Positions 17,183 through 26,278 of a stretch of DNA of 64,000 nucleotides are shown here, piece after piece (position 1 is the first letter of the stretch; each line of letters starts with the position of its first letter). The notes under the pieces are model-generated. The model was given only the letters and a program-made list of their open reading frames with translations, made no database searches and was not told the origin of the DNA. The DNA lies in contig NZ_CP020947.1 in the NCBI RefSeq assembly GCF_000172795.2, forward strand, positions 3,227,001 to 3,291,000, given 5' to 3'. This stretch comes from Rhizobium sp. CIAT894 (GTDB lineage: Bacteria > Pseudomonadota > Alphaproteobacteria > Rhizobiales > Rhizobiaceae). The translations under genes and the position numbers were made by a program.

Positions 17183-17679
17183 TCGGCCTCCGGCAGCATC
17201 GATGTCAGGCGGAGCAGCGCGATCCGTTCGACCTGCGCCGTGGCGGTCGCGAATTCTTCGTCTCGACCGTTGGAGATCCGCGTTTCGAAGGCGGCCAGGA
17301 TATCGTCCTTGCCGAGCCCCTTGACGGCGATGATGAAGGGAAAGCCGAATTTCTCGACATAGGCCGAATTGAGTTCAGTGAAGCGGGCGTGCTCGGCGGG
17401 GCTGAGGCGGTCGAGACCGGCGCCGGACTGTTCCTTGCGGCTGTCCTCGGTAAGTTCGCCTGAAATGGCAAGGCGCCCGGCAAGATCGGGATGGGCGCGG
17501 AGCACGCCGAGACGTTCCTCGCGGCTTGCCGCGCGGAAGACCGCGGCAAGCACCGCATGCACGCCTGATGCGGTCAGCGGCGCGATCACGCCGCCGGCAT
17601 CATAGGCACGCTCGGCGATGAAAGGCGAATGTTCGAAGACGCCGCCGAAGCGGGAGACGAAATCCTGACGCGACACCAT
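17179..17679 (-). CDS. uraD: OHCU decarboxylase
   Basis: A 166-residue UraD: 'FVSRFGGVFEHSPFIAERA', 'RAHPDLAGRLA' (catalytic His of the 'aHPdLa' motif), 'QSGAGLDRLS' and 'KFGFPFIIAVKG' are the family's conserved blocks. It decarboxylates OHCU to S-allantoin. The ATG at 17679 overlaps the puuE stop as ATGA. The frame stays open upstream, but that part is an artefact of the puuE coding sequence. Confidence 0.95.
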   Translation of the reverse strand: MVSRQDFVSRFGGVFEHSPFIAERAYDAGGVIAPLTASGVHAVLAAVFRAASREERLGVLRAHPDLAGRLAISGELTEDSRKEQSGAGLDRLSPAEHARFTELNSAYVEKFGFPFIIAVKGLGKDDILAAFETRISNGRDEEFATATAQVERIALLRLTSMLPEAE

Positions 17680-18602
17680 CAGAGCGCGTCCGGATGATGG
17701 TGCTTGTGCCAGTGCTCGGCGATCTCGATGCGGCGCGGGATCCAGACCTTGTCGTGCTTCAGCACATATTCGATGAAGCGCTTCAGCGCCGCCGCCCGGC
17801 CGGGGCGTCCGACGAGACGGCAATGCAGACCGACCGACATCATCTTCGGGCTGCCGTCCTTGCCTTCCTCGTAAAGCGTGTCGAAAGCATCCTTCAGATA
17901 GGTGAAAAACTGATCACCGGTGTTGAAACCCTGGGGCGTTGCGAAACGCATGTCGTTGGTTTCGAGCGTATAGGGAATGATCAGGAAAGGTTTCCCGTCA
18001 ACACCCTTCACCCAGAACGGCAGGTCGTCGGCATAGGAATCGGAAGAGTAGAGGAAGCCGCCCTCCTCCTGCACCAGCCGCAGCGTATTGTCTGATGGTT
18101 TGCCCTGATACATGCCGTAAGGCCGTTCGCCGGTGAGTTCGGTGTGCAGGCGCACGGCTTCGAGGATATGCTTGCGCTCGAGATCTTCGGGAAAATCCTT
18201 GTATTCCAGCCAGCGGTAACCGTGGCTGGCGATCTCCCAGCCGGCCTCCTTCATCGCAGCAACGGCTTCCGGGTTACGCGCCATGGCCAGCGTCACGCCA
18301 TAGACGGTCGCCTGCACCTTGAGACCGGTGAACATCCGCCAGAGCCGCCAGAAGCCGGCGCGGGAACCATATTCGTAGATCGATTCCATGTTGAGGTTGC
18401 GCTGCCCCGGCCATGCGGCCGCACCGACGATTTCCGACAGCAGGTTTTCGGAGGCCGGGTCGCCTTCGAGAATGCAGCTTTCGCCACCTTCCTCGTAATT
18501 GATGACGAATTGCACGGCGACGCGTGCCTCGCCTGGCCACTTCGGATCGGGCGTCTGGCGCCCATAGCCGACGAGATTGCGCGGATAGGTCTCGGATACC
18601 AT
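17679..18602 (-). CDS. puuE: Allantoinase PuuE (polysaccharide-deacetylase fold)
   Basis: A 307-residue protein with the NodB/polysaccharide-deacetylase-like fold of the metal-independent allantoinase PuuE: 'YPRNLVGYGRQTPDPKWPG' at the start, 'NYEEGGE', 'EYGSRAGFWRL', 'SHGYRWLEYKDF' and 'GLHCRLVGRPGRA'. It opens allantoin to allantoate. The ATG at 18602 has the ribosome site AAGGTGAT; two upstream in-frame ATGs lack one. It is the first gene of the six-gene overlapping operon reaching to 15220. Confidence 0.94.
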   Translation of the reverse strand: MVSETYPRNLVGYGRQTPDPKWPGEARVAVQFVINYEEGGESCILEGDPASENLLSEIVGAAAWPGQRNLNMESIYEYGSRAGFWRLWRMFTGLKVQATVYGVTLAMARNPEAVAAMKEAGWEIASHGYRWLEYKDFPEDLERKHILEAVRLHTELTGERPYGMYQGKPSDNTLRLVQEEGGFLYSSDSYADDLPFWVKGVDGKPFLIIPYTLETNDMRFATPQGFNTGDQFFTYLKDAFDTLYEEGKDGSPKMMSVGLHCRLVGRPGRAAALKRFIEYVLKHDKVWIPRRIEIAEHWHKHHHPDAL

Positions 18603-18717
18603 CAAATCACCTTCTAAAAAGACGGGGAACGGTATCATCCGCAGCCGGAATGTCGAGACGGAAACTGCGGAGCAGCATTTTCCCATTATGGAACAAATCC
18701 TTAGCGCGTCCGCATAT

Positions 18718-19425
18718 TCAGGCGATCTTGCGCGCGCTGACCTTGCCCATCGGATGCAGCGAATGGACGCGGAAGGGGCCGCCGGTGCCCTCCTCGATCA
18801 TCAGCGCCACATTCGAAACCATGACCGGCTCTCTCAGCACGGGCTCGAAGATCGTCCGCAGCGCCGGCTCGATGCGCGGCATGTCGATCGCGTTGATGGA
18901 GCCTGTCACCGGCATGTGGAAACGAAACTCATCCATCACATAAGGATTGCCCCAGCGATGCAGATTGGCGAACTGCGCCGCCGACAAGCCGTCCGGGTCG
19001 CTGCGTTCGATATCGGCTTCGCTGAGCGGCGCGCGAAAACGGTCGAATTCCTGCACGATCGCCGAGGCGAGATACTGAATCTGCTCGCAGGGTGTGTTCG
19101 GCAGCAGGCTGTAGAAATTGCCGAGCCGGGCGACTTCGAGGCGCGGAATCCGGAAGGGAAGCACCGTTCCGGAGAACCGCATCAGATCGCGCAGCAGTTG
19201 AGATTCCGACATGTCGGCAGACAGGTGGAACGGCGCCTTCAAAACACCGTGAAAACCATAGCGCCGCGGCACGGCCGTATGGAAGGCGATCTCGTGAATG
19301 CCGAGGCCGCGAACGGCCGGAGGCTCCGTCACATCGCCTGAAAATACGTTTCGGCCAAGCCAGTTGGCGGCCACGAGCGACAGCGGATCGCTCGCCGGGG
19401 GCGTGAAGCAAATGGCATAGCGCAT
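18718..19425 (-). CDS. DUF1045 protein, 2H-phosphoesterase fold with altered motifs
   Basis: A 235-residue member of DUF1045, otherwise found with phosphonate genes: 'MRYAICFTPPASDPL', 'NWLGRNVFSGD', 'RRYGFHGVLKAPFHL' and 'FRFHMPVTG' align with the family. In the family the two catalytic signatures usually read FHATLK and FHMTLTG. Here both histidines remain but the following Thr is Val in the first and Pro in the second, so 2H phosphodiesterase activity is doubtful. It is upstream of puuE on the same strand with a 115-base gap. No phosphonate genes are in the window. Confidence 0.82.
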   Translation of the reverse strand: MRYAICFTPPASDPLSLVAANWLGRNVFSGDVTEPPAVRGLGIHEIAFHTAVPRRYGFHGVLKAPFHLSADMSESQLLRDLMRFSGTVLPFRIPRLEVARLGNFYSLLPNTPCEQIQYLASAIVQEFDRFRAPLSEADIERSDPDGLSAAQFANLHRWGNPYVMDEFRFHMPVTGSINAIDMPRIEPALRTIFEPVLREPVMVSNVALMIEEGTGGPFRVHSLHPMGKVSARKIA

Positions 19426-19539
19426 GCAATTTCCTCCATCAAGGAAGTGAGCGCCATTCCGATCCGGCGCTGTCGATGCGCAAGCAGATAGGTGATTTGC
19501 ATGACAAAATAACGAAACGAGGCGCCGGAAAGTTCACGT

Positions 19540-20718
19540 TTAACGTGAAGCGACGGCGATATGGCTTGAAATCGCAAAACTTTCCGGCAGCGAAAATCCG
19601 CAATCTGCATCGCCTGCGATACAAACCGCCGCCTCCGCCAGCCGATGTGCGAGCCCGAAGCTGACCTTGAAGCCGCCGGTCAGCGCGATCAGGCTGGGAT
19701 GGTCGGGATGGCGGCCGATCATCGGATCGCGGTCGATCGCCTTCGGGCGAAGCCCCGCCCAGCGCTCGACAACCGGCGCGTCGCGGAGGATTGGCACGAT
19801 GCCGCGCGCCGCCGCGATCAGCGCGTCGAGTTGGGCATCGGTCGAAGCCGGATCGTCGAAACGGTTCTCGCTGGTGCTGCCGATCGCCACATGCCCGCCC
19901 TCATGCGCGACGACATAGAGCCCATCGAGAAAGATCGTCGGCAGGGCCGGATCGAGATCGGCTTTCAACAGCGCCGCCTGTCCCTTCACCGGCTGGCCGA
20001 GCGGCTGTTTCAACCCCGGCGTCAGTTCCTGCAGCAACGGAAAGGACTGATGGCCGGCGGCGACGATACAGCGGCCGAAAGTGATGGTTTCGCCGCCTGT
20101 CTCAGCCGTACCGCGAGCCGGATCAAGATCGGCGACAACAGCATGTTCCATGATGCGCACATGGTTTGCCCGCCGCAGGAAGGCGGTGAGCACCGCGATC
20201 AGCGAGCGCGGCGCAACGCGGCCGGCCAGCGTGTCGTGCACGAAGCCGCTCTGGCCGGCAGAGGCCCCGATCCAGCCGTCTACACCGGGACCGTCGAGCA
20301 CGTGCCAGTGGAAGCGGCGCTCGCCAGCCCGCCAATGGCGTTCGGCGTCTTCGCAATGGCCTCGGGCGATTTTGTGGAGATGCGGCTTGGGCAGCGGGAT
20401 CAGCCGTCCCGAACGGCGATACCCGGCCGAAAGCCCGGTCGCCGCTTCGAGCATGGCAATCTCGGATTCAAGCGACACTAGCGCATCAAATTGGAACTGC
20501 TTCTTCTCCGACCACCGGTCCGGCATATGCGGCATCAGCGCGCCGAGCAGGCCGCCGCTCGCCCCTGCACCCAATCCGCCGGCATCGGCGATCAGCGTAT
20601 CGATGCCGCGGCGCTCGGCGTGGACGGCCGCCCAGAGGCCCATGATGCCGCCGCCGACGATCAGCAAATCGCAAGAAGATTGACCGGACGCCGGCTGAGG
20701 ATTATCGGCTTTTCCCAT
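19540..20718 (-). CDS. FAD-dependent oxidoreductase (glycine/D-amino-acid oxidase family)
   Basis: A 392-residue DAO-family flavoprotein with the N-terminal dinucleotide fold 'LLIVGGGIMGLWAA' and 'GLGAGASGGLLG', and a C-terminal 'TGGFKVSFGLAHRLAE' FAD contact. Its partner across the start is mnmD. In E. coli one polypeptide, MnmC, combines a methyltransferase with such an FAD domain, so this may be the separate oxidase for cmnm5 to nm5 conversion on tRNA U34. A generic amino-acid oxidase is also possible. Its ATG at 20718 overlaps the mnmD ATG on the other strand. Confidence 0.85.
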   Translation of the reverse strand: MGKADNPQPASGQSSCDLLIVGGGIMGLWAAVHAERRGIDTLIADAGGLGAGASGGLLGALMPHMPDRWSEKKQFQFDALVSLESEIAMLEAATGLSAGYRRSGRLIPLPKPHLHKIARGHCEDAERHWRAGERRFHWHVLDGPGVDGWIGASAGQSGFVHDTLAGRVAPRSLIAVLTAFLRRANHVRIMEHAVVADLDPARGTAETGGETITFGRCIVAAGHQSFPLLQELTPGLKQPLGQPVKGQAALLKADLDPALPTIFLDGLYVVAHEGGHVAIGSTSENRFDDPASTDAQLDALIAAARGIVPILRDAPVVERWAGLRPKAIDRDPMIGRHPDHPSLIALTGGFKVSFGLAHRLAEAAVCIAGDADCGFSLPESFAISSHIAVASR

Positions 20719-21445
20719 GACAGACGTGAACCCCGATCAGATTGGCGCGGGCGCGCCGCAGCCACTCGAATGGCGCGACGGCGATATGCCTTATTCCACC
20801 GCCTTTGGCGATCATTTTTATTGCCAGACCGATGGGCGGCTGGAATGCGGCCACGTCTTCCTCTCCGGCAACGTCCTGCCGGGGCGATGGAACGGCCGGC
20901 GGGAGTTCGTCATCGGCGAACTCGGCTTCGGCACCGGCCTGAACTTCGCCGAGACCTGGCGGCAATGGAAACTGCACCGCCTGGCAGGCCAGCACCTGCA
21001 TTTCATCTCCTTCGAACTCCACCCGATGCGCGGCGAAGAAATCGGCCGGGCGCTCTCGCACTGGCCGGCGATCGATGCCGAACGCCAGGCGTTGACGGCG
21101 TCCTGGCCGCAAACGCCCGCCCACACCGTCTCGCTCGATCTCGACGACCAGACGCGGCTCAGCGTCGTCTGCGGACGGGCGCTCGAAGGCGTCACCGCGG
21201 CACGGCCCGGCTTCGACGCCTGGTATCTCGACGGTTTCGCCCCCTCGCGCAACAGCGACATGTGGTCGGAGGAACTGATGCGGCAAGTCGCCGAAAAGAC
21301 TGTCCCAGGCGGCACCTTCGCCACCTATGCCGCGGCCGGCTTCGTGCGCCGTAATCTCATCGCCGCAGGCTTTGCCGTCGAACGCCGCCAGGGTTTTGCC
21401 GGCAAACGCGAAATGCTCTGCGGTGTCAGGGCGTCCCGCGATTGA
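20717..21445 (+). CDS. mnmD: tRNA mnm5(s2)U34 methyltransferase MnmD (MnmC1 domain alone)
   Basis: A 242-residue SAM methyltransferase corresponding to the N-terminal half of MnmC. 'LEWRDGDMPYSTAFGDHFY' and 'VFLSGNVLPGRW' match the family opening, 'IGELGFGTGLNFAETW' is SAM motif I, and 'WYLDGFAPSRNSDMWS' is the catalytic-site motif. It makes mnm5U from nm5U at the tRNA wobble position. The conserved N-terminal block requires the start at 20717, which forces overlap with the divergent oxidase start inside one CATG. Confidence 0.9.
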   Translation: MTDVNPDQIGAGAPQPLEWRDGDMPYSTAFGDHFYCQTDGRLECGHVFLSGNVLPGRWNGRREFVIGELGFGTGLNFAETWRQWKLHRLAGQHLHFISFELHPMRGEEIGRALSHWPAIDAERQALTASWPQTPAHTVSLDLDDQTRLSVVCGRALEGVTAARPGFDAWYLDGFAPSRNSDMWSEELMRQVAEKTVPGGTFATYAAAGFVRRNLIAAGFAVERRQGFAGKREMLCGVRASRD

Positions 21446-21517
21446 GGCTTGTCGCTTTCATCACCGAAGTTGCTAACAGTTATCGCTTCATGGCATACCT
21501 TCTCAAAAGGAACGCTT

Positions 21518-21766
21518 ATGGCAAGCAGCGTGAATCTAGGGCAGCAGCTCGAAAACTATGTAAACGAGCTCGTGAAATCCGGGCGTTACCACACTCGCAG
21601 CGAAGTTCTGCGCGAAGGCGTCCGGCTTGTCGAGGAACGGGAAAAACGGCTGACAGCGCTCGATCTTGCTATCGGCCGGGGGATCGCCGACGCGGAAGCG
21701 GGCCGCCTCAAACCCATTGGCGAAGTCGGCGCCCGCCTTGCTGCTAAATATAGCGGCCGTTCGTGA
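21518..21766 (+). CDS. parD: ParD-family antitoxin
   Basis: An 82-residue ribbon-helix-helix antitoxin (SVNLGQQLENYVNELVKSGR, 'YHTRSEVLREGVRLVEERE') with ribosome site AAGGA before the ATG. The C-terminal toxin-wrapping region 'IGEVGARLAAKY' looks intact. The toxin frame immediately downstream is disrupted (next entry), so this is an orphaned but probably functional antitoxin that could still act as a DNA-binding autorepressor. Confidence 0.85.
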   Translation: MASSVNLGQQLENYVNELVKSGRYHTRSEVLREGVRLVEEREKRLTALDLAIGRGIADAEAGRLKPIGEVGARLAAKYSGRS

Positions 21767-22007
21767 TCGTCCTCAGCGAGCAGCCGGCTTCATTCATGAA
21801 CTGGTTGAACGACGTGAGCGTCTGGCGGAGACGCCGAACGGTTTTTCACTGGTACCGCGCTATGAGCATACCGGCGTTCGCCGCCGTCCTTATGGCAATT
21901 ATCTAATCTTTTATCGCGTCAGCGAGGTTAGCATCGAGATCCTGCACGTGCTCAATGGCGCTCAGGATTTCGAGAGCATTCTGTTTCCCGAAAATAGCCA
22001 TCAATAG
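21763..22007 (+). pseudogene. parE: parE toxin remnant, N-terminus deleted and out of frame
   Basis: A GTG overlapping the parD stop (GTGA) would give 'VIVLSEQ', a correct ParE first strand, but that frame soon stops resembling ParE. The recognisable body (RAAGFIHELVERRERLAETP, then 'GNYLIFYRVSEVSIEILHVL') lies in another frame with no start codon of its own. About 20 residues of the first helix are missing at the junction. A small deletion with frame change explains this best. The tail overlaps the end of the histidine kinase gene by 7 bases. Confidence 0.72.
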
Positions 22008-25000
22008 CTCGTACGCCCCGGCTGCTGCTCGTCCTTGCCGAGCCATTGCCGGATCTTCTCTTCCAGCAATTCCGGGCTGATCGGCTTCGACATATAGTCG
22101 TCCATGCCGGCGTCGAGGCAGGCCTCGCGATCGCTTTCGAGCGCATGGGCGGTGACGCCGATGATCGGCACGCGGTGCCCCTGCCCCTTTTCGCGTTCGC
22201 GGATGGTTTGGGTTGCCTGATGGCCGTTCATGACCGGCATCGACACGTCCATCATGATGATGCGCGGCGTATGCCGCTCCCAGGCGGCGACCGCCTCCTC
22301 GCCATTGTCGACGACCAGGAAGGAAAGACCCGTTGCCTGCAGGATCTGCGTGAAGACGATCTGGTTGACCTCGTTGTCCTCGGCGACCAGCACGTCGACG
22401 AATTCGGCCGCCCGCGGCTGCGGCACCGGCGCGGGCGCCGGAACTGGCATCGCCGCTTCGGCCTGCAGCCGGGCGACCTCGGCTTCGGAAGCCTGCTTGA
22501 CGCGGCTGGCGCGCACCACTTCGACGACGGTATTGCGCAGCACGTTGGCGCGCGCCGGTTTCATCAGATGCGCCTGACCGTTCAGCGCCGCGAATTCCTT
22601 TTCCGTCCCCGAAATATCCATCGACGTCAGGAAAATGATCGGCAACTCGGCGAAGCGGCGATCGGCACGCAGCCGGCGCGCGACATCGGCGCCGTTCATA
22701 TCGGGCATATGATAGTCGAGCACGACGGCATCGACGGTGACGCCGAGATCGGTCGCCGCCTCCAGGATCGCAAGACCGGTGCCGCCGCCCTCGGCGGCAA
22801 CACCGTCGAAACCCCAGAGCGAAAGCTGCTCGGTGAGGATGCGCCGGTTCACTTCATTGTCGTCGACGACGAGGATGCGCGCGCCCTGCACGTTGATCGG
22901 CAGCGGCTTCGGCTCCAGGCGGGCGGCCGCCACCGCAAAGGGCAGATTGACGGTGAAGACCGAACCCTTGCCCCATTCGCTCTCGACATTGAGATAGCCG
23001 CCGAAAAGATCGACGAGCCCGGCGGTGATCGCAAGCCCGAGACCCGTACCCTCATGTCGCCGGGTCGAGGAAGCATCGACCTGCGAGAACTTGTCGAAGA
23101 CCGATTCGAGCTTTTCACTGGGGATGCCGATCCCGGTATCCTCGATGCGAATACTCGCCATGATCTCGCCGCCCCCGGCCGCCTGGAAGCCGACATCGAC
23201 GAAGACATGGCCGCGTTCGGTGAACTTGACCGCATTGCCGACGAGATTGGTGACGATCTGGCGGAAGCGCCCGGCATCGCCGATCACGGCGGCCGGCAGA
23301 TCCGGTGCGGCGCGCACCAGCAGTTCGATATTCTTCTCGGCCGCATGCGAGGAAAGCAGCGTCGCCACGTCCTCCACCGCTTCGGTAATATCGAAGGCGG
23401 CTTTGCGCAGTTTCATCTGCCCGGCATCGATCTTCGAAAAGTCGAGGATGTCGTTGATGATCGTCAGCAGCGCATTGCCCGATTTGACGATGATGTCGAC
23501 GAACGTCTTCTGCCGCGTGTCGAGATTGGTCTTGGCAAGCAGCTCCGCCATGCCGAGCACCCCGTTCATCGGCGTACGGATCTCGTGGCTCATATTGGCG
23601 AGAAATTCGGATTTGGCGCGGTCGGCGGCTTCGGCGCGCGACAAGAGATGCCGCAACTCCTCCTCGCGGCTCTTGAGCTCGGTGACGTCGGTAAAGAGCG
23701 CCACCCAATGCTGTCCCTCGCTGACCGTTGCGTCCATGTTCACCCAGCGCTCGCCGCCGACATGGAAGACAGTGGAAATCGGCAGCCGGGCGGCGATATT
23801 GTCGCGCCAGCCCTGCAGGATCTCGGCAGCGGCATCGTGGAAATCACCGCGCGCCGCACAGAATTCAAACATGCCGAGCCAGCCCTGCCCGGCTGCGATA
23901 TAGGCGGGCGGGATCTGCAGGATATCGGCCATTGCCTCGTTGGACATCTTGATGATGCCGTCCTGGACGATGGCAAGGCCTTGCGACATCGCATGCGTCG
24001 CATCGCGCATCATCTCGCCGACCCGCTCGAGCGCGGCGCGAGTCTCGTGAATTTCCTTTTCCCGCTCGCGCACCGCCGAGATGTCGGCATAGGTGAGCAG
24101 GATACGGTCCTGGGAGATGCGGCGGCTGTCGAAGATGACGGATTTGCCCCCCGCCCAACCGAGTTCGATCGGTTCAGGCGCTTCGGCCTCGAACAGATGC
24201 TTGCGGAAAGCGTAGATCTCCTCCGGCGTCTGCGTGCCGTCGTAGCGTCCAAGCTCCAGATTGCGGCGGATAACGTCGATGAAGGGGCGGCCGTCGAAAG
24301 GATCGTCGAGCGGCAGATCCCAGATGCTGTAGAATTCGTCGTTGACGTAGAGAATCCGGTGATCGTTATCGAGGATCAGCACGCCGACCGGCAACGAACG
24401 AAGAATGCTCTCGATGTCGCGATGCAGTATTTCTTCCTGCCTGCGCGATTCAATCAGCGCCTTCTCGCGCTCCTTGAGCGCCGAAATATCGGAAAAGGAG
24501 CCGACGACATAGGTTCGTCCATCCCCAGTCATGACGCGGTTGACGCGTGAAATGACGGGATAGAGGTGGCCGCTCTTGCTCGGCATTTCGCTCTCGATCT
24601 CCACCGAGGTGCCGTGCTTCAACGCCAGCAGGTTTTCCTGGTAGATCGCTTCACCACCTTCCAGCCCGAACATTTCATATTCGGTCAGCCCCAGGACTTC
24701 GGAGCGGCTATGGCCGCTGAAAGTGTCATAATATTTGTTGGCGTAGACCAGGCGATGCCTGTCGTCGCGCACGAAGACCGCCACCGGCAGATCCTCAAGG
24801 ACGGTGCGCAAAACGTCGAGTTCGTTGACGCTTTCTCCCCAGGCCGAATCGCCGGTGGGCGCAGGACGTGCGCCCTTGCGATGGGCGGCGTTGACAATCA
24901 GCGGCCGGCCGTCTGCCGCAAAGATGCCGATCGGATGGTCGAGCTTTTCCAGCGCCGCCCGCACCTGGGCGAAATCGGCGGCAACTCCGAAATCGTTTAC

Positions 25001-25396
25001 ACCACGAGAGCTGTCCGCGGTCTCCCTGTTGGTAGCGGCGCGGCGCTCGCGGGCCTCAAAGATGCCGAGCACATAGATCCGCTCCGGCGACGGCGAGAAG
25101 CTTTCGATCTGGATGCGCTCGTGGCCGAGGCCCGCGGCATCGAAGCAGATAGCGTTTTCCTCGGTGCCGAACACCAGCGCCCGGCGCTCCTTGTCCTCGC
25201 GCTCCTCTTCCTCGGGACGGTCGAACAGCTCGCGGCTGCGCCGGCCGATGAAATCGGAAATCTCGCAGCCCAGGAAATCCGCATAGGCCTCGTTGACCGC
25301 GACATAGCGCAGTTCGCTGTTCTTGACATAGGCCGGGGTGTCCAGATCGGCGATCCGGCGGCAAGCCAATTCCAGAATGTCCCCGGCTGATTTCAA
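22001..25396 (-). CDS. PAS-rich hybrid histidine kinase with two receiver domains
   Basis: A 1131-residue soluble kinase with no membrane span. PAS-like units lie at about residues 5-110, 145-190 (weak), 195-310, 325-445 and 455-575. The HisKA box has H604 (FLANMSHEIRTPMNG), with N-box N717/N721, G boxes DTGIGIP and GTGLGLAI. Receiver 1 starts near residue 840 (LVVDDNEVN, D894) and receiver 2 near 1000 (LVAEDNEVN, D1050). No separate response regulator is adjacent, so output is probably by phosphotransfer to an unlinked partner. Several PAS domains suggest redox, energy or ligand sensing in the cytoplasm. Confidence 0.93.
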   Translation of the reverse strand: MKSAGDILELACRRIADLDTPAYVKNSELRYVAVNEAYADFLGCEISDFIGRRSRELFDRPEEEEREDKERRALVFGTEENAICFDAAGLGHERIQIESFSPSPERIYVLGIFEARERRAATNRETADSSRGVNDFGVAADFAQVRAALEKLDHPIGIFAADGRPLIVNAAHRKGARPAPTGDSAWGESVNELDVLRTVLEDLPVAVFVRDDRHRLVYANKYYDTFSGHSRSEVLGLTEYEMFGLEGGEAIYQENLLALKHGTSVEIESEMPSKSGHLYPVISRVNRVMTGDGRTYVVGSFSDISALKEREKALIESRRQEEILHRDIESILRSLPVGVLILDNDHRILYVNDEFYSIWDLPLDDPFDGRPFIDVIRRNLELGRYDGTQTPEEIYAFRKHLFEAEAPEPIELGWAGGKSVIFDSRRISQDRILLTYADISAVREREKEIHETRAALERVGEMMRDATHAMSQGLAIVQDGIIKMSNEAMADILQIPPAYIAAGQGWLGMFEFCAARGDFHDAAAEILQGWRDNIAARLPISTVFHVGGERWVNMDATVSEGQHWVALFTDVTELKSREEELRHLLSRAEAADRAKSEFLANMSHEIRTPMNGVLGMAELLAKTNLDTRQKTFVDIIVKSGNALLTIINDILDFSKIDAGQMKLRKAAFDITEAVEDVATLLSSHAAEKNIELLVRAAPDLPAAVIGDAGRFRQIVTNLVGNAVKFTERGHVFVDVGFQAAGGGEIMASIRIEDTGIGIPSEKLESVFDKFSQVDASSTRRHEGTGLGLAITAGLVDLFGGYLNVESEWGKGSVFTVNLPFAVAAARLEPKPLPINVQGARILVVDDNEVNRRILTEQLSLWGFDGVAAEGGGTGLAILEAATDLGVTVDAVVLDYHMPDMNGADVARRLRADRRFAELPIIFLTSMDISGTEKEFAALNGQAHLMKPARANVLRNTVVEVVRASRVKQASEAEVARLQAEAAMPVPAPAPVPQPRAAEFVDVLVAEDNEVNQIVFTQILQATGLSFLVVDNGEEAVAAWERHTPRIIMMDVSMPVMNGHQATQTIREREKGQGHRVPIIGVTAHALESDREACLDAGMDDYMSKPISPELLEEKIRQWLGKDEQQPGRTSY

Positions 25397-25725
25397 GAAA
25401 TGGTCGCTCCCGCAATGAATGAAATATCAACTACAAAGACTATAAGGCCAAGGCTTTTAATAAGGTTTTAACCATAAATTTCAGCGGGGGATTTTTACGG
25501 ACTGTCTCATCAAGCAGAAGATGCGTCTCATTGGCAGCCCAAGCCCGCACGAGACTGAAAAACACCGCTATGACAGGCGATTCCGCATGCGCGGCACACC
25601 GCTACCTGTTGAAATCATGACGAAAATTTAATGCGGGAAGCGCTTGCACGGCCATCGCGCCGCCGCGATCCGGGCGGAGGCTGGACTTGGCTTTTCGGAA
25701 GCCAGTCTAGATAAGGAAATAGCAT
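25397..25725. other. Intergenic region between divergent genes
   Basis: About 330 bases separate the histidine kinase start from the next exported protein gene. It must hold both promoters. The part near 25440 is AT-rich (AAGGTTTTAACCATAAATTT). I see no ORF, hairpin with U-tract or repeat that I can name. Confidence 0.5.
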
Positions 25726-26034
25726 ATGTCCGTTTTTCATAAGACCATGGCGACGGGCCTGATCGCGCTGACCCTTGCCGGCGCCTCGCTCGCCACCGCC
25801 ACCACCGCCGATGCTCATCCGCGCGATGCCTTCTGGGGCGGCCTTGCCGCCGGCGTCGTCGGCGGCGCCCTGCTGTCCGAGGCCGCCCGCCCCGCCTACC
25901 CGGTCTATCCGGCCTACCCCATTTATCGCCCCTATCCCGTCTACCGGACCTACTACCGGCCGTCCTATTGCCACCTCGAATGGCGGCACGACGATTGGGG
26001 CAACCCCTACCGCGTCAAAGTCTGCCCGGAATAG
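25726..26034 (+). CDS. Small exported Gly/Pro/Tyr-rich protein
   Basis: A 102-residue protein. The signal peptide (about residues 1-30, ending ADA-HP) is followed by a glycine-zipper-like stretch (GGLAAGVVGGALL), then a Pro/Tyr repeat region (PVYPAYPIYRPYPVYRTYY) and a C-terminal domain with two cysteines (YCHLEW…VKVCPE). The ribosome site is AAGGA. Similar proteins are common and uncharacterised in rhizobia. A location in the periplasm or outer membrane is likely. Confidence 0.75.
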   Translation: MSVFHKTMATGLIALTLAGASLATATTADAHPRDAFWGGLAAGVVGGALLSEAARPAYPVYPAYPIYRPYPVYRTYYRPSYCHLEWRHDDWGNPYRVKVCPE

Positions 26035-26278
26035 AAACCCCATCCGGCGCCGCTTGACCTTCCGGCGGCGCCGGTCCACCTGCAACGGCAGCTTCCCCAT
26101 TGGCATCGATAGCGTCGCGCATCGGAGCACCAATTTCGCGCGAAACTGTTCGTCACTCTGTTAAACAACCCAAAGGCAGTTAGGAATCCGCTCGAAGCGT
26201 TCATGCATCTTGCTTTCGCTATCGATCGCATTTCAAGCATTCTGCCAGACTTTGAGCGTGCAGAGAGGCAGCAACGGA

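Noticed and set aside
22046..24550. 834-codon open frame antisense to the histidine kinase
   Set aside because: High-GC codon bias keeps the opposite frame open; the protein is His/Asp/Gly-rich without any domain, while the minus-strand kinase is unambiguous.
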